From NCBI GenBank assembly GCA_036676475.1, contig JAKFCU010000003.1:28782-92781 (forward strand): a stretch of DNA of 64,000 bases. Direction: 5' to 3'. Position 1 is the first letter of the stretch. Each line of letters begins with the position of its first letter. The notes beneath the pieces are model-generated. The model saw nothing but the letters and a program-made list of their open reading frames with translations, ran no database searches and was not told the origin of the DNA. Shown piece by piece: positions 10,408-17,867 of this stretch. Origin of the DNA: LC029 sp036676475. GTDB lineage: Bacteria > Bacillota > Bacilli > Aneurinibacillales > RAOX-1. The position numbers and the translations under genes are program-made.

Positions 10408-10542
10408 CATTGACAATTAACTATCAAGATACTACTCCCCCGAATCTGCAGAATAAAAATATTTTCTTCCCATCACCTTTTTATCAAAAAAACATATGAT
10501 TTAATACAAAGCAATTACAGCAAATTTCGGAGGTGATGAACC

Positions 10543-10830
10543 ATGACCTTTGCGCTTTCAGGATTAATGCTCTATACGATGTGGGCAATCTTTGGACTCA
10601 TGTTTACCGATTTTCTTATCAGCTTTTTCCAATCCCTCTCATCTAAATCTTTCCTCATAACATTAATGCTAGATTATTTAAAAGATGTACTAAACTACGT
10701 TCTGCCTTTAATGATTCTAGTGAATTTGATGCCATTGGATCCTACCGGTTGGGTGATGTTAATCGGGTATTACGTTGGTGGACTCGCCATCATATGGAAC
10801 TATCTGACCTCCATCAAAAGCAAATTCTAA
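10543..10830 (+). CDS. Small hydrophobic membrane protein, unknown
   Basis: 95 aa behind a strong GGAGGTGATG ribosome binding site at about 10529. The protein is almost entirely hydrophobic, with about three membrane segments (residues 5-28, 48-63 and 69-88) and a short basic tail SIKSKF. I do not recognise a family. It is a single-gene unit bounded by a terminator on each side. A membrane location is supported; any function would be a guess. Confidence 0.75.
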   Translation: MTFALSGLMLYTMWAIFGLMFTDFLISFFQSLSSKSFLITLMLDYLKDVLNYVLPLMILVNLMPLDPTGWVMLIGYYVGGLAIIWNYLTSIKSKF

Positions 10831-10834
10831 ACAC

Positions 10835-10866
10835 TTAAGAACCTCCCTATTCGGGAGGTTCTTATT
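10835..10866 (+). terminator. Terminator after small membrane protein gene
   Basis: Perfect 11-bp stem AAGAACCTCCC / GGGAGGTTCTT with loop TATTC, then TATTTT. It could also serve the convergent gene at 10872. Confidence 0.9.
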
Positions 10867-10871
10867 TTAGT

Positions 10872-11060
10872 CTAATCAGTTTGTTCCCCTATCAATTTAG
10901 CCGTGTATATTTCTGTTTGATCGTTGTACGACATAAACGTCCCTACCATATTTCCATTGTCATCTTCAATTCGTATACTTTCGCCTTCTACCCACAAATG
11001 ATGTTTATCACACAAAGTGGTCAAGTCTTTCATGAAATCTTTCAAGTTTCCTTTTGACAT
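10872..11060 (-). CDS. Small conserved-looking protein, unknown
   Basis: 62 aa, MSKGNLKDFM... to ...AKLIGEQTD. ATG 11060 is preferred over an upstream in-frame ATG because GGGAGG lies about 7 bases before it. The sequence is soluble, acidic and without membrane segments. The pattern of an N-terminal helix followed by short beta strands is reminiscent of small Bacillus cytosolic proteins, but no family is recognised. It converges on the small membrane protein gene and probably shares its terminator. Confidence 0.6.
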   Translation of the reverse strand: MSKGNLKDFMKDLTTLCDKHHLWVEGESIRIEDDNGNMVGTFMSYNDQTEIYTAKLIGEQTD

Positions 11061-11182
11061 CCCAATGCCTCCCTGCAAATCCTTTATTTATATGTTACCT
11101 AGATATCGTTATCGTTATCCGTCAAATTTTGGGACTTGAATTACGATTATATCCATAAAACACCCCTGTAGAGACCGGAGTA

Positions 11183-11247
11183 AAATGAGTTTCGCGGAAT
11201 TCCCTCTAATTTTGCGGAGAATATCAACAATCTTGCGGAGAAAAAAG
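11183..11247 (+). repeat. Intergenic TTGCGGAGAA repeat units
   Basis: Three related units lie here in a row: TTTCGCGGAATT, TTTTGCGGAGAAT and CTTGCGGAGAAAA. A further copy, AATTGCGGAGAAAAAT, lies between glxK and trhA near 22673. No coding potential. This looks like a short dispersed intergenic repeat of the genome. Confidence 0.45.
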
Positions 11248-11304
11248 GATTTCGGATGACCAAGCTCGAATATTTTAGTATTTCATCGAAGGGGAGGTTT
11301 AATA

Positions 11305-12240
11305 TTGGTTAAAAAAGAACGTGAAATTCCGCTACGTTTAATAAAAGAAGAGGCTCTTTTGCGACGACTTCTTCCACGACATCGCATACGTAAGGAAATT
11401 GATCAGAGTGTTCAAAAAAGATGGGCTGGATTTCGAGGGGAAAAAGAATTGGATTATCATCTTAGTTTTCTTCCGGAAAAAAAGTATTTTCTTTTTCAAG
11501 GGTTAGACTTCAACGGCTTCCAGATCGATTCTTTTGTGCTATCTCCCCACTTTGGACTCCTCATTGAATGCAAAAACCTTAAAGGTACCCTTCACTTCCA
11601 ATCCCATCAGCTAATCCGAACCTTTAAAGGAGACAAGGAAGGATTCCCCCATCCTCTCCTCCAGGTTCAACGTCAGCAGATTCAATTTAAGAAATGGCTA
11701 ACCCTAGAAAAAATCAAACCTTTTCCCCTTTATCATTTGGTGGCTATCTGTTCTCATCGTTCTGTACTTGAATCAGACCGATTGAGTACCTTTGACGAGA
11801 TTCTTTTGGCAGAAAGGATTCCATTCAAAATTGAGGATATGACAAAAAAAAATCCACAGCGAGTTTTATCCAGTTACCAGATTTCCAAGCTATCCGACCT
11901 TCTCATCACACATCACAAACCAGGATGTATAAATCTAATTGAATACTTTCACCTATCCCCTGATGATTTAATACTTGGGATATCCTGCCCTAGATGTACA
12001 TTTCTTCCTATGCAGCGGGTGCATGGAAAATGGAAATGCAGACAATGCCTCATGGTCTCATATGATGCACATGAGCAGGTCATTCTTGATCATCTTCTTC
12101 TCTTTGGAAGTCTCACAAATTCCGAATGCCAAAATCTTCTTCAAATCTCCTCTCCCGACACAACCGGAAGACTTCTGTCATCGATGGACTTACCTTACCA
12201 AGGACTTACAAAAGGTCGGATCTACCTCTCTCCAAAATAA
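11305..12240 (+). CDS. NERD (nuclease-related domain) protein with C-terminal zinc ribbon
   Basis: 311 aa from TTG 11305, with GGGGAGG 7 bases upstream. The NERD core is visible at about residues 45-100, ending in FGLLIECKNLKG, which matches the (D/E)xK nuclease-like motif of this family. After a mostly helical middle there is a CPRC...CRQC pair near residues 227-250, a likely zinc ribbon. NERD proteins are thought to be nucleases or nucleic-acid binding proteins by fold, with little functional proof. Monocistronic, closed by a strong hairpin terminator. Confidence 0.85.
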   Translation: MVKKEREIPLRLIKEEALLRRLLPRHRIRKEIDQSVQKRWAGFRGEKELDYHLSFLPEKKYFLFQGLDFNGFQIDSFVLSPHFGLLIECKNLKGTLHFQSHQLIRTFKGDKEGFPHPLLQVQRQQIQFKKWLTLEKIKPFPLYHLVAICSHRSVLESDRLSTFDEILLAERIPFKIEDMTKKNPQRVLSSYQISKLSDLLITHHKPGCINLIEYFHLSPDDLILGISCPRCTFLPMQRVHGKWKCRQCLMVSYDAHEQVILDHLLLFGSLTNSECQNLLQISSPDTTGRLLSSMDLPYQGLTKGRIYLSPK

Positions 12241-12246
12241 AAGAAG

Positions 12247-12283
12247 GAAAAAGCCGATTCTACTATGGAAGAGTCGGCTTTTG
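12247..12283 (+). terminator. Terminator after NERD gene
   Basis: AAAAAGCCGA and TCGGCTTTT flank a short loop, with TTTTG following. Confidence 0.85.
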
Positions 12284-12353
12284 TATTTCTCACATGATTT
12301 CACCTCTGGCAGGATAAACTACCCATTATTATTCATTTGGAAAGGATGATACG

Positions 12354-12938
12354 ATGATCGTTGGAAATATGGCCCCCTTCTTTACGGCAGATTCCTACTT
12401 TCAAGGACATAAGAAAAAGATCAATCTTCAGGACTATCGAGGAAAATGGGTATTTCTTTTTTTTTATTCCTCTGATTTCAGCTTTGTTTGACCGACAGAG
12501 TGCGCTTGTATAGCGGTCCGCTATGCTGAATTTCAAAAATTAAACACAGAAGTCCTTTCGATTAGTACAGACAGTATATTAGCCCACAAAGTGTGGGATG
12601 AAACCGAATTGTCGAAAATGTTTGAGGGAGGCATGCCCTACCCTATGATCGCCGACCAAAACGGAGATATCAGTAAGATGTATGATGTATATGAAACCGA
12701 GAATGGGAAAACCAAACGGGCAACTTTTTTAATTGATCCAGAAGGTATAGTCCAATCCGCGGAAGTAATGCATGGGGCCGTGGGGCGAAATCCGGATGAA
12801 ATTCTCCGGCAAATTCAAGCCTATCAGCATCATTTAGCTACCAAAGAAGGTATGCCATGCGGCTGGAAAGAAGGCGATCCAACCATTCCTGTATCGATGG
12901 AAACAGCGGGTGAAGTATGGAAGCTCTGGCATCCCTAA
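12354..12938 (+). CDS. Peroxiredoxin (AhpC/Prx1 type) with selenocysteine encoded by in-frame TGA
   Basis: 194 residues if TGA 12489-12491 is read as selenocysteine. ATG 12354 has an AAAGGA site about 8 bases upstream. Codons 1-45 end in SSDFSFV, TGA is codon 46, and the frame continues with PTECACIAV to the normal end without another stop. In AhpC/Prx1 enzymes this place reads DFTFVCPTE and the C is the peroxidatic cysteine, so the TGA replaces exactly the catalytic residue. Other family marks are RATFLIDPEG and the C-terminal resolving cysteine motif PCGWKEGD (Cys169). A hairpin starting 16-18 nt after TGA resembles a bacterial SECIS. The enzyme should reduce hydrogen and organic peroxides. 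The usual active-site Pro is Ser here. The alternative is a nonsense mutation, but both flanks are intact. Sec-synthesis genes are not in the window. Confidence 0.85.
12508..12526 (+). promoter_or_regulatory. Putative bacterial SECIS hairpin in the peroxiredoxin gene
   Basis: ATAGCG and CGCTAT form a perfect 6-bp stem around loop GTC, extended by one G-T and one G-C pair. The apical loop lies about 24 nt after the TGA, within the distance known for bacterial SECIS elements. The loop region GCGGUCCGC resembles GCAGGUCUGC of E. coli fdhF, including the G-U that SelB recognises. Sequence match by eye only; no folding was run. Confidence 0.75.
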
Positions 12939-12946
12939 AATTATAA

Positions 12947-12980
12947 AAAGGAAGGCTGATCCGTTGATCAGCCTTCCTTT
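12947..12980. terminator. Bidirectional terminator between peroxiredoxin and ABC permease genes
   Basis: Perfect stem of 14 bp: AAGGAAGGCTGATC pairs with GATCAGCCTTCCTT across loop CGTT. It serves both convergent genes. Confidence 0.9.
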
Positions 12981-12988
12981 CAAACCAA

Positions 12989-13969
12989 TTAATATACATC
13001 CCTTCTGATGAAGGTCATAAAAGATACCAATAAGGCAGCAACAGCCCATGCCGTTAATACCATCAGGGAAAACCCTAAAGTCATTCCCTCGATAGGAGGC
13101 GCATCGCCTTCCAGATAGTTAATCAGCTCTAAATTGACCATAAAAAGATATTTTGCAGATTCCCACGATGAGACCATATTGCTTAATATCGTTCCTGAGA
13201 TCAAACAAGCAAGCATCACTCCCATCCCTGCCGCTGTTCCTCTGATCAGCACTGACAGCATAAAGGACAAGGTACCGACAACCAGCGCAACAAACCAAGC
13301 CAACCCCATCTCCATCAAAATATATTGCCATTGAGGAATCAGACTGACTGCTGAGGTATCCAATTCACCGGCCTCTACGATAAATCCTGTCAAAACCGGG
13401 GCTGTCCATCCACTAAAGCCAAACACCGCACCCGATATCACGTAGGACAATAGTCCAAAGATGAAGACAATAAAGGAAACAGAAAGGATTAAGGTTATAT
13501 ACTTGCTCATAAGGATTTTCCATCGTTTCACAGGCCTTGTAAGCAATAACTTTACTGTTCCCATGCTGTGCTCAGAAGAAACTAGATCAGATGCCACCAC
13601 CATTACCATCAACGGTAAAAACAGTTGAATGGAATTTTCCACAAATCCGCGCAAAAAGGTAGGCGCACCAGGCTCGGAAGGATTAATGTTGTGATCTAAG
13701 TAATATTGTTGTTGGGCGATGCGAATTTCAAGTTGCCTTTTCCATTCATCCGTGATCCGACTGCTGCTCAACCGGTTTTGCGAATCGATGATTCTCTGTT
13801 GCAATGCGATTCGCCAGTCTGTATCACCCAGTCTTTCCCTCGTTCTTTCCGCTTCCTGAGCTTGGGCGTACGTAAACATAGAAATCAAGACACCAATAAT
13901 GAGGGCCACAACAAGTAGTCTCTTTTTACCGATGAGCTTCAGCATTTCGTTTTGAACTAAATTAATCAA
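12989..13969 (-). CDS. ABC-2 type transporter permease
   Basis: 326 aa, an ABC-2 permease with six predicted membrane segments: one at residues 18-34, then a large extracytoplasmic loop with coiled-coil character (about 35-115), then five segments to the C-terminus. It overlaps the upstream ATPase gene by 8 bp, so the two form one exporter of the BcrAB/lantibiotic-immunity type. The substrate cannot be read from sequence; antibiotic or lipid export is typical of the group. Confidence 0.88.
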   Translation of the reverse strand: MINLVQNEMLKLIGKKRLLVVALIIGVLISMFTYAQAQEAERTRERLGDTDWRIALQQRIIDSQNRLSSSRITDEWKRQLEIRIAQQQYYLDHNINPSEPGAPTFLRGFVENSIQLFLPLMVMVVASDLVSSEHSMGTVKLLLTRPVKRWKILMSKYITLILSVSFIVFIFGLLSYVISGAVFGFSGWTAPVLTGFIVEAGELDTSAVSLIPQWQYILMEMGLAWFVALVVGTLSFMLSVLIRGTAAGMGVMLACLISGTILSNMVSSWESAKYLFMVNLELINYLEGDAPPIEGMTLGFSLMVLTAWAVAALLVSFMTFIRRDVY

Positions 13970-14876
13970 TCGACTCTCCTCCTGTCATCTCCAGAAATAA
14001 AGCCTCCAAAGCAGGGAGCCGCCTGTTCATTTCTTTTACCTTAATGCCTGCTTCCACTAATTTTCTGTTCCACTCCCCTACTTCCTTTTCTAGATAAGGT
14101 GTGATCAGCCAGTCTCCGTCCTCGGTCACAGACTCAGATAATGCCATTAACATCTTTTTACCTTCTAGCTGCGGTTCAAGCCGCCAGATCATTTGTTCCT
14201 GCTTGGAGAGAAGGGTGCTGACCTCTTCAATATGAATGATCTGACCTTTGGAAATAATCGCCACACGATCGCACATTTGCTGAATCTCACTGAGCAAATG
14301 ACTGGACACGAATACAGTCAACCCTTCTTGTTCAGACAAAAAGCGAATAAATTCCCGCATTTCCCGGATTCCCGATGGATCAAGTCCATTTGTTGGCTCG
14401 TCAAGAATAAGCAGTTGGGGATTTCCTAGAAGAGCTTGGGCGATACCCAAACGTTGTCTCATCCCTAAGGAGTAAGTCTTCACTTTATCCTGTATTCTTT
14501 CCCGTAATCCTACCAACTGAACAATCTCATGAATGCGGTCGTCTCCAATACCTGAAAGCATTTTGGCAAAGTGGCGGAGATTTTCCCATCCACTTAAGTA
14601 GGAGTACATCTCTGGATTTTCTACAATACAGCCCATTTGCTGCATGGCTTCCGAAAAATGGGTTGCCACATTATAGCCACAAATTCGTATAGAACCAGAT
14701 GTGGGACGAATCAATCCCACGAGCATGCGAATGGTCGTCGTTTTCCCAGCCCCGTTTGGCCCTAAAAAACCAAAGACTTCTCCTCGTTTCAGTTCAAAAT
14801 CTAGACCTTTGATGATCTCTTTTTTACCGATGACTTTTCGTAATCCTTTGACGGATAAGGTAATATTTTCACTCAT
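13962..14876 (-). CDS. ABC transporter ATP-binding protein (BcrA type)
   Basis: 304 aa. Walker A GPNGAGKTT at residues 39-47, signature YSLGMRQRLG near 135-144, Walker B LLILDEPTNGLD near 154-165 and the switch histidine in FVSSHLL. The C-terminal 80 residues are the extension typical of DrrA/BcrA-type ATPases. It is co-transcribed with the permease behind it (8-bp overlap), and the SGNH hydrolase gene lies directly upstream (12-bp gap), so all three probably form one operon. Confidence 0.93.
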   Translation of the reverse strand: MSENITLSVKGLRKVIGKKEIIKGLDFELKRGEVFGFLGPNGAGKTTTIRMLVGLIRPTSGSIRICGYNVATHFSEAMQQMGCIVENPEMYSYLSGWENLRHFAKMLSGIGDDRIHEIVQLVGLRERIQDKVKTYSLGMRQRLGIAQALLGNPQLLILDEPTNGLDPSGIREMREFIRFLSEQEGLTVFVSSHLLSEIQQMCDRVAIISKGQIIHIEEVSTLLSKQEQMIWRLEPQLEGKKMLMALSESVTEDGDWLITPYLEKEVGEWNRKLVEAGIKVKEMNRRLPALEALFLEMTGGESID

Positions 14877-14888
14877 ATACTCTCTCCC

Positions 14889-15671
14889 TTACCATCTGAT
14901 TAATGAGCCTAACCGCTCAGCGATTAATCGATACCCTTCTGTGTTGGGGTGAAACTTGTCCGAATAAAGATAGTTCTCACCCTCTAATTGGAACAGATCA
15001 AAGGTAGGAACAAAAACCGTTTTTGGATAGTTTAGTGTGAGATCTGCTGTCTTGGCATTCCATTCCATCACCACTTTAGATGTGAGCGTACCGTCCGCCA
15101 ATGGTGCAAATGGGTTATACAAGCCGATGAGATAGATACTTGCATCGGTATTCAAGGCACGAATATCTATTAAAATAGAATTTATATTATTTAAATATTC
15201 CGTCTCAATCTTCTGTACATGTTCGCGATTGAGATCCATCAGCGTTTGTCCGCCAAGAAATAGGTCGTTCCCGCCAATGGTAATTAAGATCGTATCCGCT
15301 TGAGTAATCTGTCTCTGCACTTCCTCCTGCTTGATTTGGGTCATCAGCTCTACTGAGGTTTGTCCCTTGATTCCAAGGTTCGATAGATGGATTTCATGTG
15401 TCGTGCTCTCTTTGAGATGATCGATCAAAAAACCGACATACCCCTTTCCTTCTCCATCTCCAGTGCCTCGTGTTAGAGAATCCCCTAACGCTAGCACATC
15501 CTTGCCAACTTTTTCGTCCTGTGCAGCCTCTGAAACTGGCGGTGCAGAAACCGGAAAACCTAAATTCGTTTCAAGGAAATGACCATCAATCACTAATCCC
15601 AAACCAATCACCCATAAAAAGCAAAGAAGCACAGAAAACAATGCAACCAATTGTGCCCATTTTTCTTTCAA
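14889..15671 (-). CDS. Membrane-anchored SGNH/GDSL hydrolase
   Basis: About 260 aa from TTG 15671, chosen because GGGAGG lies 7 bases upstream; an ATG at 15725 in frame has no site. One N-terminal membrane anchor (residues 7-28) and then an SGNH fold: block I ALGDSLTRGTG, block III GGNDLF and block V DKFHPNTEGY with the catalytic Asp and His. It resembles the YpmR-like SGNH lipases/esterases of Bacillus. It is likely to act outside the membrane on lipid or acyl esters. The ABC transporter genes follow in the same direction. Confidence 0.88.
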   Translation of the reverse strand: MKEKWAQLVALFSVLLCFLWVIGLGLVIDGHFLETNLGFPVSAPPVSEAAQDEKVGKDVLALGDSLTRGTGDGEGKGYVGFLIDHLKESTTHEIHLSNLGIKGQTSVELMTQIKQEEVQRQITQADTILITIGGNDLFLGGQTLMDLNREHVQKIETEYLNNINSILIDIRALNTDASIYLIGLYNPFAPLADGTLTSKVVMEWNAKTADLTLNYPKTVFVPTFDLFQLEGENYLYSDKFHPNTEGYRLIAERLGSLIRW

Positions 15672-15924
15672 AACTGGTCCTCCCTTTAAAGTAGATTCAT
15701 TATATCCTTCATAATTTATTCTCATCTAACTCATTTCCCATTCCATGGAAAGCGCGGATCCGATTATCTTGATCGACTAGGAACGTGGTTGTGGAAAGAG
15801 AATCCCTCCCCGTTACCCGTCTCCTGCCTACACTCTCACCTTCATTTTACACGATTACGCATAAATAATTAACAATCTAACTGTAGATATGCCCTTATTA
15901 ATACTGGATACCATTTTAGAAATG

Positions 15925-15968
15925 AAAAAGCCGTTCTTTCCTTAACCTAGAATAAGGGAAGAACAGCT
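15925..15968 (-). terminator. Terminator of the SET gene upstream of the SGNH gene
   Basis: On the minus strand GCTGTTCTT..CCTTA and TAAGG..AAGAACGGC pair with few mismatches, then TTTTTC. The stretch 15726-15924 shows no gene. Confidence 0.75.
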
Positions 15969-15976
15969 GATATTCA

Positions 15977-16573
15977 TTACTGATTGCGACGATTAAAATA
16001 AATGTTTTTAATCGAATCCATTTCGCTTAAACCGTTGGTAAACAACCGTATTTTTTCCATAAATTGCGGTTTGACTAACGCTTCTAATGGTTGATTCACA
16101 TCATGGAAGTGCTGAAACGCCTCATAAGCTAATTGATCCCAAATCTGATAATAATTCAAGAGATCATCTGGCATCACGATGGTTCTCTCGGAGTGCAATT
16201 CGGGAATACAATGAAAGGGTTCATCTACATTCAAGGTACCATAGTCATCCGTTAATTGCTCTCCTGCGGCAATATCCCGGGCAGCCAATTCAATTCCATA
16301 AGCCGTCCCCACACAATTAGCATAAAAACTATGGTTGATGTATCTAGCGATATCCCAGCACAAGATGTACTCACCCAGTTCATTTCGGTAGGAATATTTC
16401 AATACTTGACATTTCATCGGTTCAATCATCTGTTCAACTTGCTCGTTCGTTAATCTTTGATCCAACGTATCTAAAGCCCAGACAATGGTTCCTTTTGGGA
16501 TAAGTCGGGTTGCAAAAACCCCGTAACCTATCCTGTCATCAATAAATCGCAATTCGGTATCGGGATGCATCAT
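15977..16573 (-). CDS. SET domain protein (putative protein-lysine methyltransferase)
   Basis: About 198 aa. ATG 16573 is preferred; a TTG frame start at 16594 has no ribosome binding site. SET domain marks: GYGVFATRLIPKGTIV at the N-terminal SAM-binding part, YINHSFYANC (the NHSxxxNC knot motif) and GEQLTDDYGTL with the catalytic Tyr. Bacterial SET proteins methylate lysines on proteins, but substrates in Bacillales are unknown. Monocistronic, with its own terminator. Confidence 0.85.
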   Translation of the reverse strand: MMHPDTELRFIDDRIGYGVFATRLIPKGTIVWALDTLDQRLTNEQVEQMIEPMKCQVLKYSYRNELGEYILCWDIARYINHSFYANCVGTAYGIELAARDIAAGEQLTDDYGTLNVDEPFHCIPELHSERTIVMPDDLLNYYQIWDQLAYEAFQHFHDVNQPLEALVKPQFMEKIRLFTNGLSEMDSIKNIYFNRRNQ

Positions 16574-16636
16574 ATGCCTTACTTCCCCCAACAAATGGTA
16601 ATCTTTTAGTCATATACTCATAGTATTGAGGGAAAG

Positions 16637-16664
16637 TTTAACAGGTGCCTGTCACTTGTCGAAA
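16637..16664. repeat. Short palindromic intergenic element
   Basis: AACAGGTGCCTGTCACTTG contains the imperfect palindrome CAGGTGCCTG. Similar GACAGGCACCTG elements occur in intergenic DNA of several Bacillaceae, from general recollection. Only one copy was seen in this window. Confidence 0.3.
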
Positions 16665-16781
16665 AATTTATTATTCCAATTTGATTCCTGTTAAAATATT
16701 GATTCTCAATGGACAACCTTGACTGAAATAAGACAGATGGCAGCATAATATAACCATTCATGTGGGAAATGAGGTGGAGAA

Positions 16782-16952
16782 TTGATACGGGATTACACTC
16801 AAATGCCGGTTGAAGAACTTGAAAAGCTAAGTGCCGAATATGAACATGAAAACTTTGAGATTATGAAAGAGTTGGTTCGTCGAGGGGTCGGAAATGATTT
16901 GCCGGACACTCTTGAACATCCCAGCATGTTTCCTACGGAAGAAGATTTTTAG
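16782..16952 (+). CDS. Small acidic protein, 56 aa, unknown
   Basis: TTG start at 16782 directly behind GAGGTGGAG, ending in TAG 16950-16952. The product begins MIRDYTQMPVEELEKL and ends FPTEEDF. It is acidic, helix-rich and contains no cysteine. Coding signs are a good ribosome binding site, a helical amphipathic pattern and a following hairpin region. No family is recognised. It is a stand-alone small gene between the SET and cold shock genes. Confidence 0.6.
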   Translation: MIRDYTQMPVEELEKLSAEYEHENFEIMKELVRRGVGNDLPDTLEHPSMFPTEEDF

Positions 16953-17082
16953 AGCGATTAATTATCCTTTTGTCAAAATTAGCATCAAATTAACCGTGGA
17001 TCACCATAATTCTAAAAGCAAGGTATTTATTATATGGAAATACACCATACTAATACAAACCATTTTACTTTTTCACTTATTT

Positions 17083-17117
17083 ACCCCCTATCTTTTTTCT
17101 TGAGTGGGGGTTTTTTA
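17083..17117 (+). terminator. Terminator-like hairpin
   Basis: ACCCCC and GGGGGT flank an 18-base spacer, followed by TTTTTT. Probably the terminator of the small gene ending at 16952. Confidence 0.6.
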
Positions 17118-17178
17118 AGTTATTTCCCAATAATTTAAGCGTAGCCTTATGCGCATAATACTTTCCGATAAGGAAAAA

Positions 17179-17207
17179 AAAAGACTCCGAAAATCGGAAT
17201 CTTTTAT
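17179..17207 (-). terminator. Terminator of the cold shock gene
   Basis: On the minus strand AAAAGATTCCGA and TCGGAGTCTTTTTTT pair around TTT, ending in a long T run. Confidence 0.85.
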
Positions 17208-17221
17208 TGTTTCATTTCAAG

Positions 17222-17422
17222 TTATAATTTGCGTACGTTTACCGCTTGAGGTCCACGTTGACCCTTTTCAATATCAAAGGTAACTTCTTGACCTTCATCT
17301 AATGATTTGTACCCTTCACCTTGAATAGCTGAGAAGTGAACGAATACATCCTCTCCACCTTCACGCTCAATGAAACCAAAACCTTTTTCACCGTTAAACC
17401 ATTTAACTTTTCCTTGTTCCAT
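17222..17422 (-). CDS. Cold shock protein, CspA/CspB family
   Basis: 66 aa, the exact family length. RNP1 KGFGFIE at residues 13-19 and RNP2 DVFVHFS at 25-31 mark the nucleic-acid binding face. It binds single-stranded RNA and DNA and acts as an RNA chaperone. The GGAGG site lies 8 bases before ATG, and a leader of about 100 bases with no other gene precedes it, as usual for csp genes whose 5' leader controls cold induction. Which Bacillus paralogue it matches (B, C or D) is not decided. Confidence 0.96.
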   Translation of the reverse strand: MEQGKVKWFNGEKGFGFIEREGGEDVFVHFSAIQGEGYKSLDEGQEVTFDIEKGQRGPQAVNVRKL

Positions 17423-17555
17423 TTGTTAGCCTCCTAGCATGTACCTATACATGTTATTGCAAATTTAACCTTGCCTATTTATTATAGCCATGTAAAAAGA
17501 ACTTTAAACACCTAATTTCACATCACCATAAATACAAATCGTCTAACCTATGAAG

Positions 17556-17687
17556 TTAATACCACTCAATGTATTCAATTTCGCTTTTGTCACAGTCACA
17601 CAGAAAATAATTGAGTTCATTGTGATCATTGAAAATTTGTTCCGTTGAATTTTTCAGGAATACTGCAGCAACGATTTCTTGATCCAT
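17556..17687 (-). CDS. Very small protein with CDCD motif, unknown
   Basis: 43 aa from ATG 17687 (GGGGGTG site 7 bases upstream). A longer frame to 17744 lacks a ribosome binding site. The product is acidic, with FLCDCDKSEIEYIEWY at the end. No family is recognised; it could bind metal through the two cysteines. Low certainty that it is a gene. Confidence 0.4.
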   Translation of the reverse strand: MDQEIVAAVFLKNSTEQIFNDHNELNYFLCDCDKSEIEYIEWY

Positions 17688-17867
17688 AGGATTCACCCCC
17701 AAGATATCTTGCCCTCCGAAATGGTATTCATTCAGGGATTTCATAATTTAGTTTCGGATTAATTCCTCTTTATCTTTAACGGCTTATTTTTATCCACCAA
17801 ATTGATGTATAATTTTCATATTTTGTTGCATGAAAGAGTTGCCCTAACGCTTTTTACATCCTAATGA

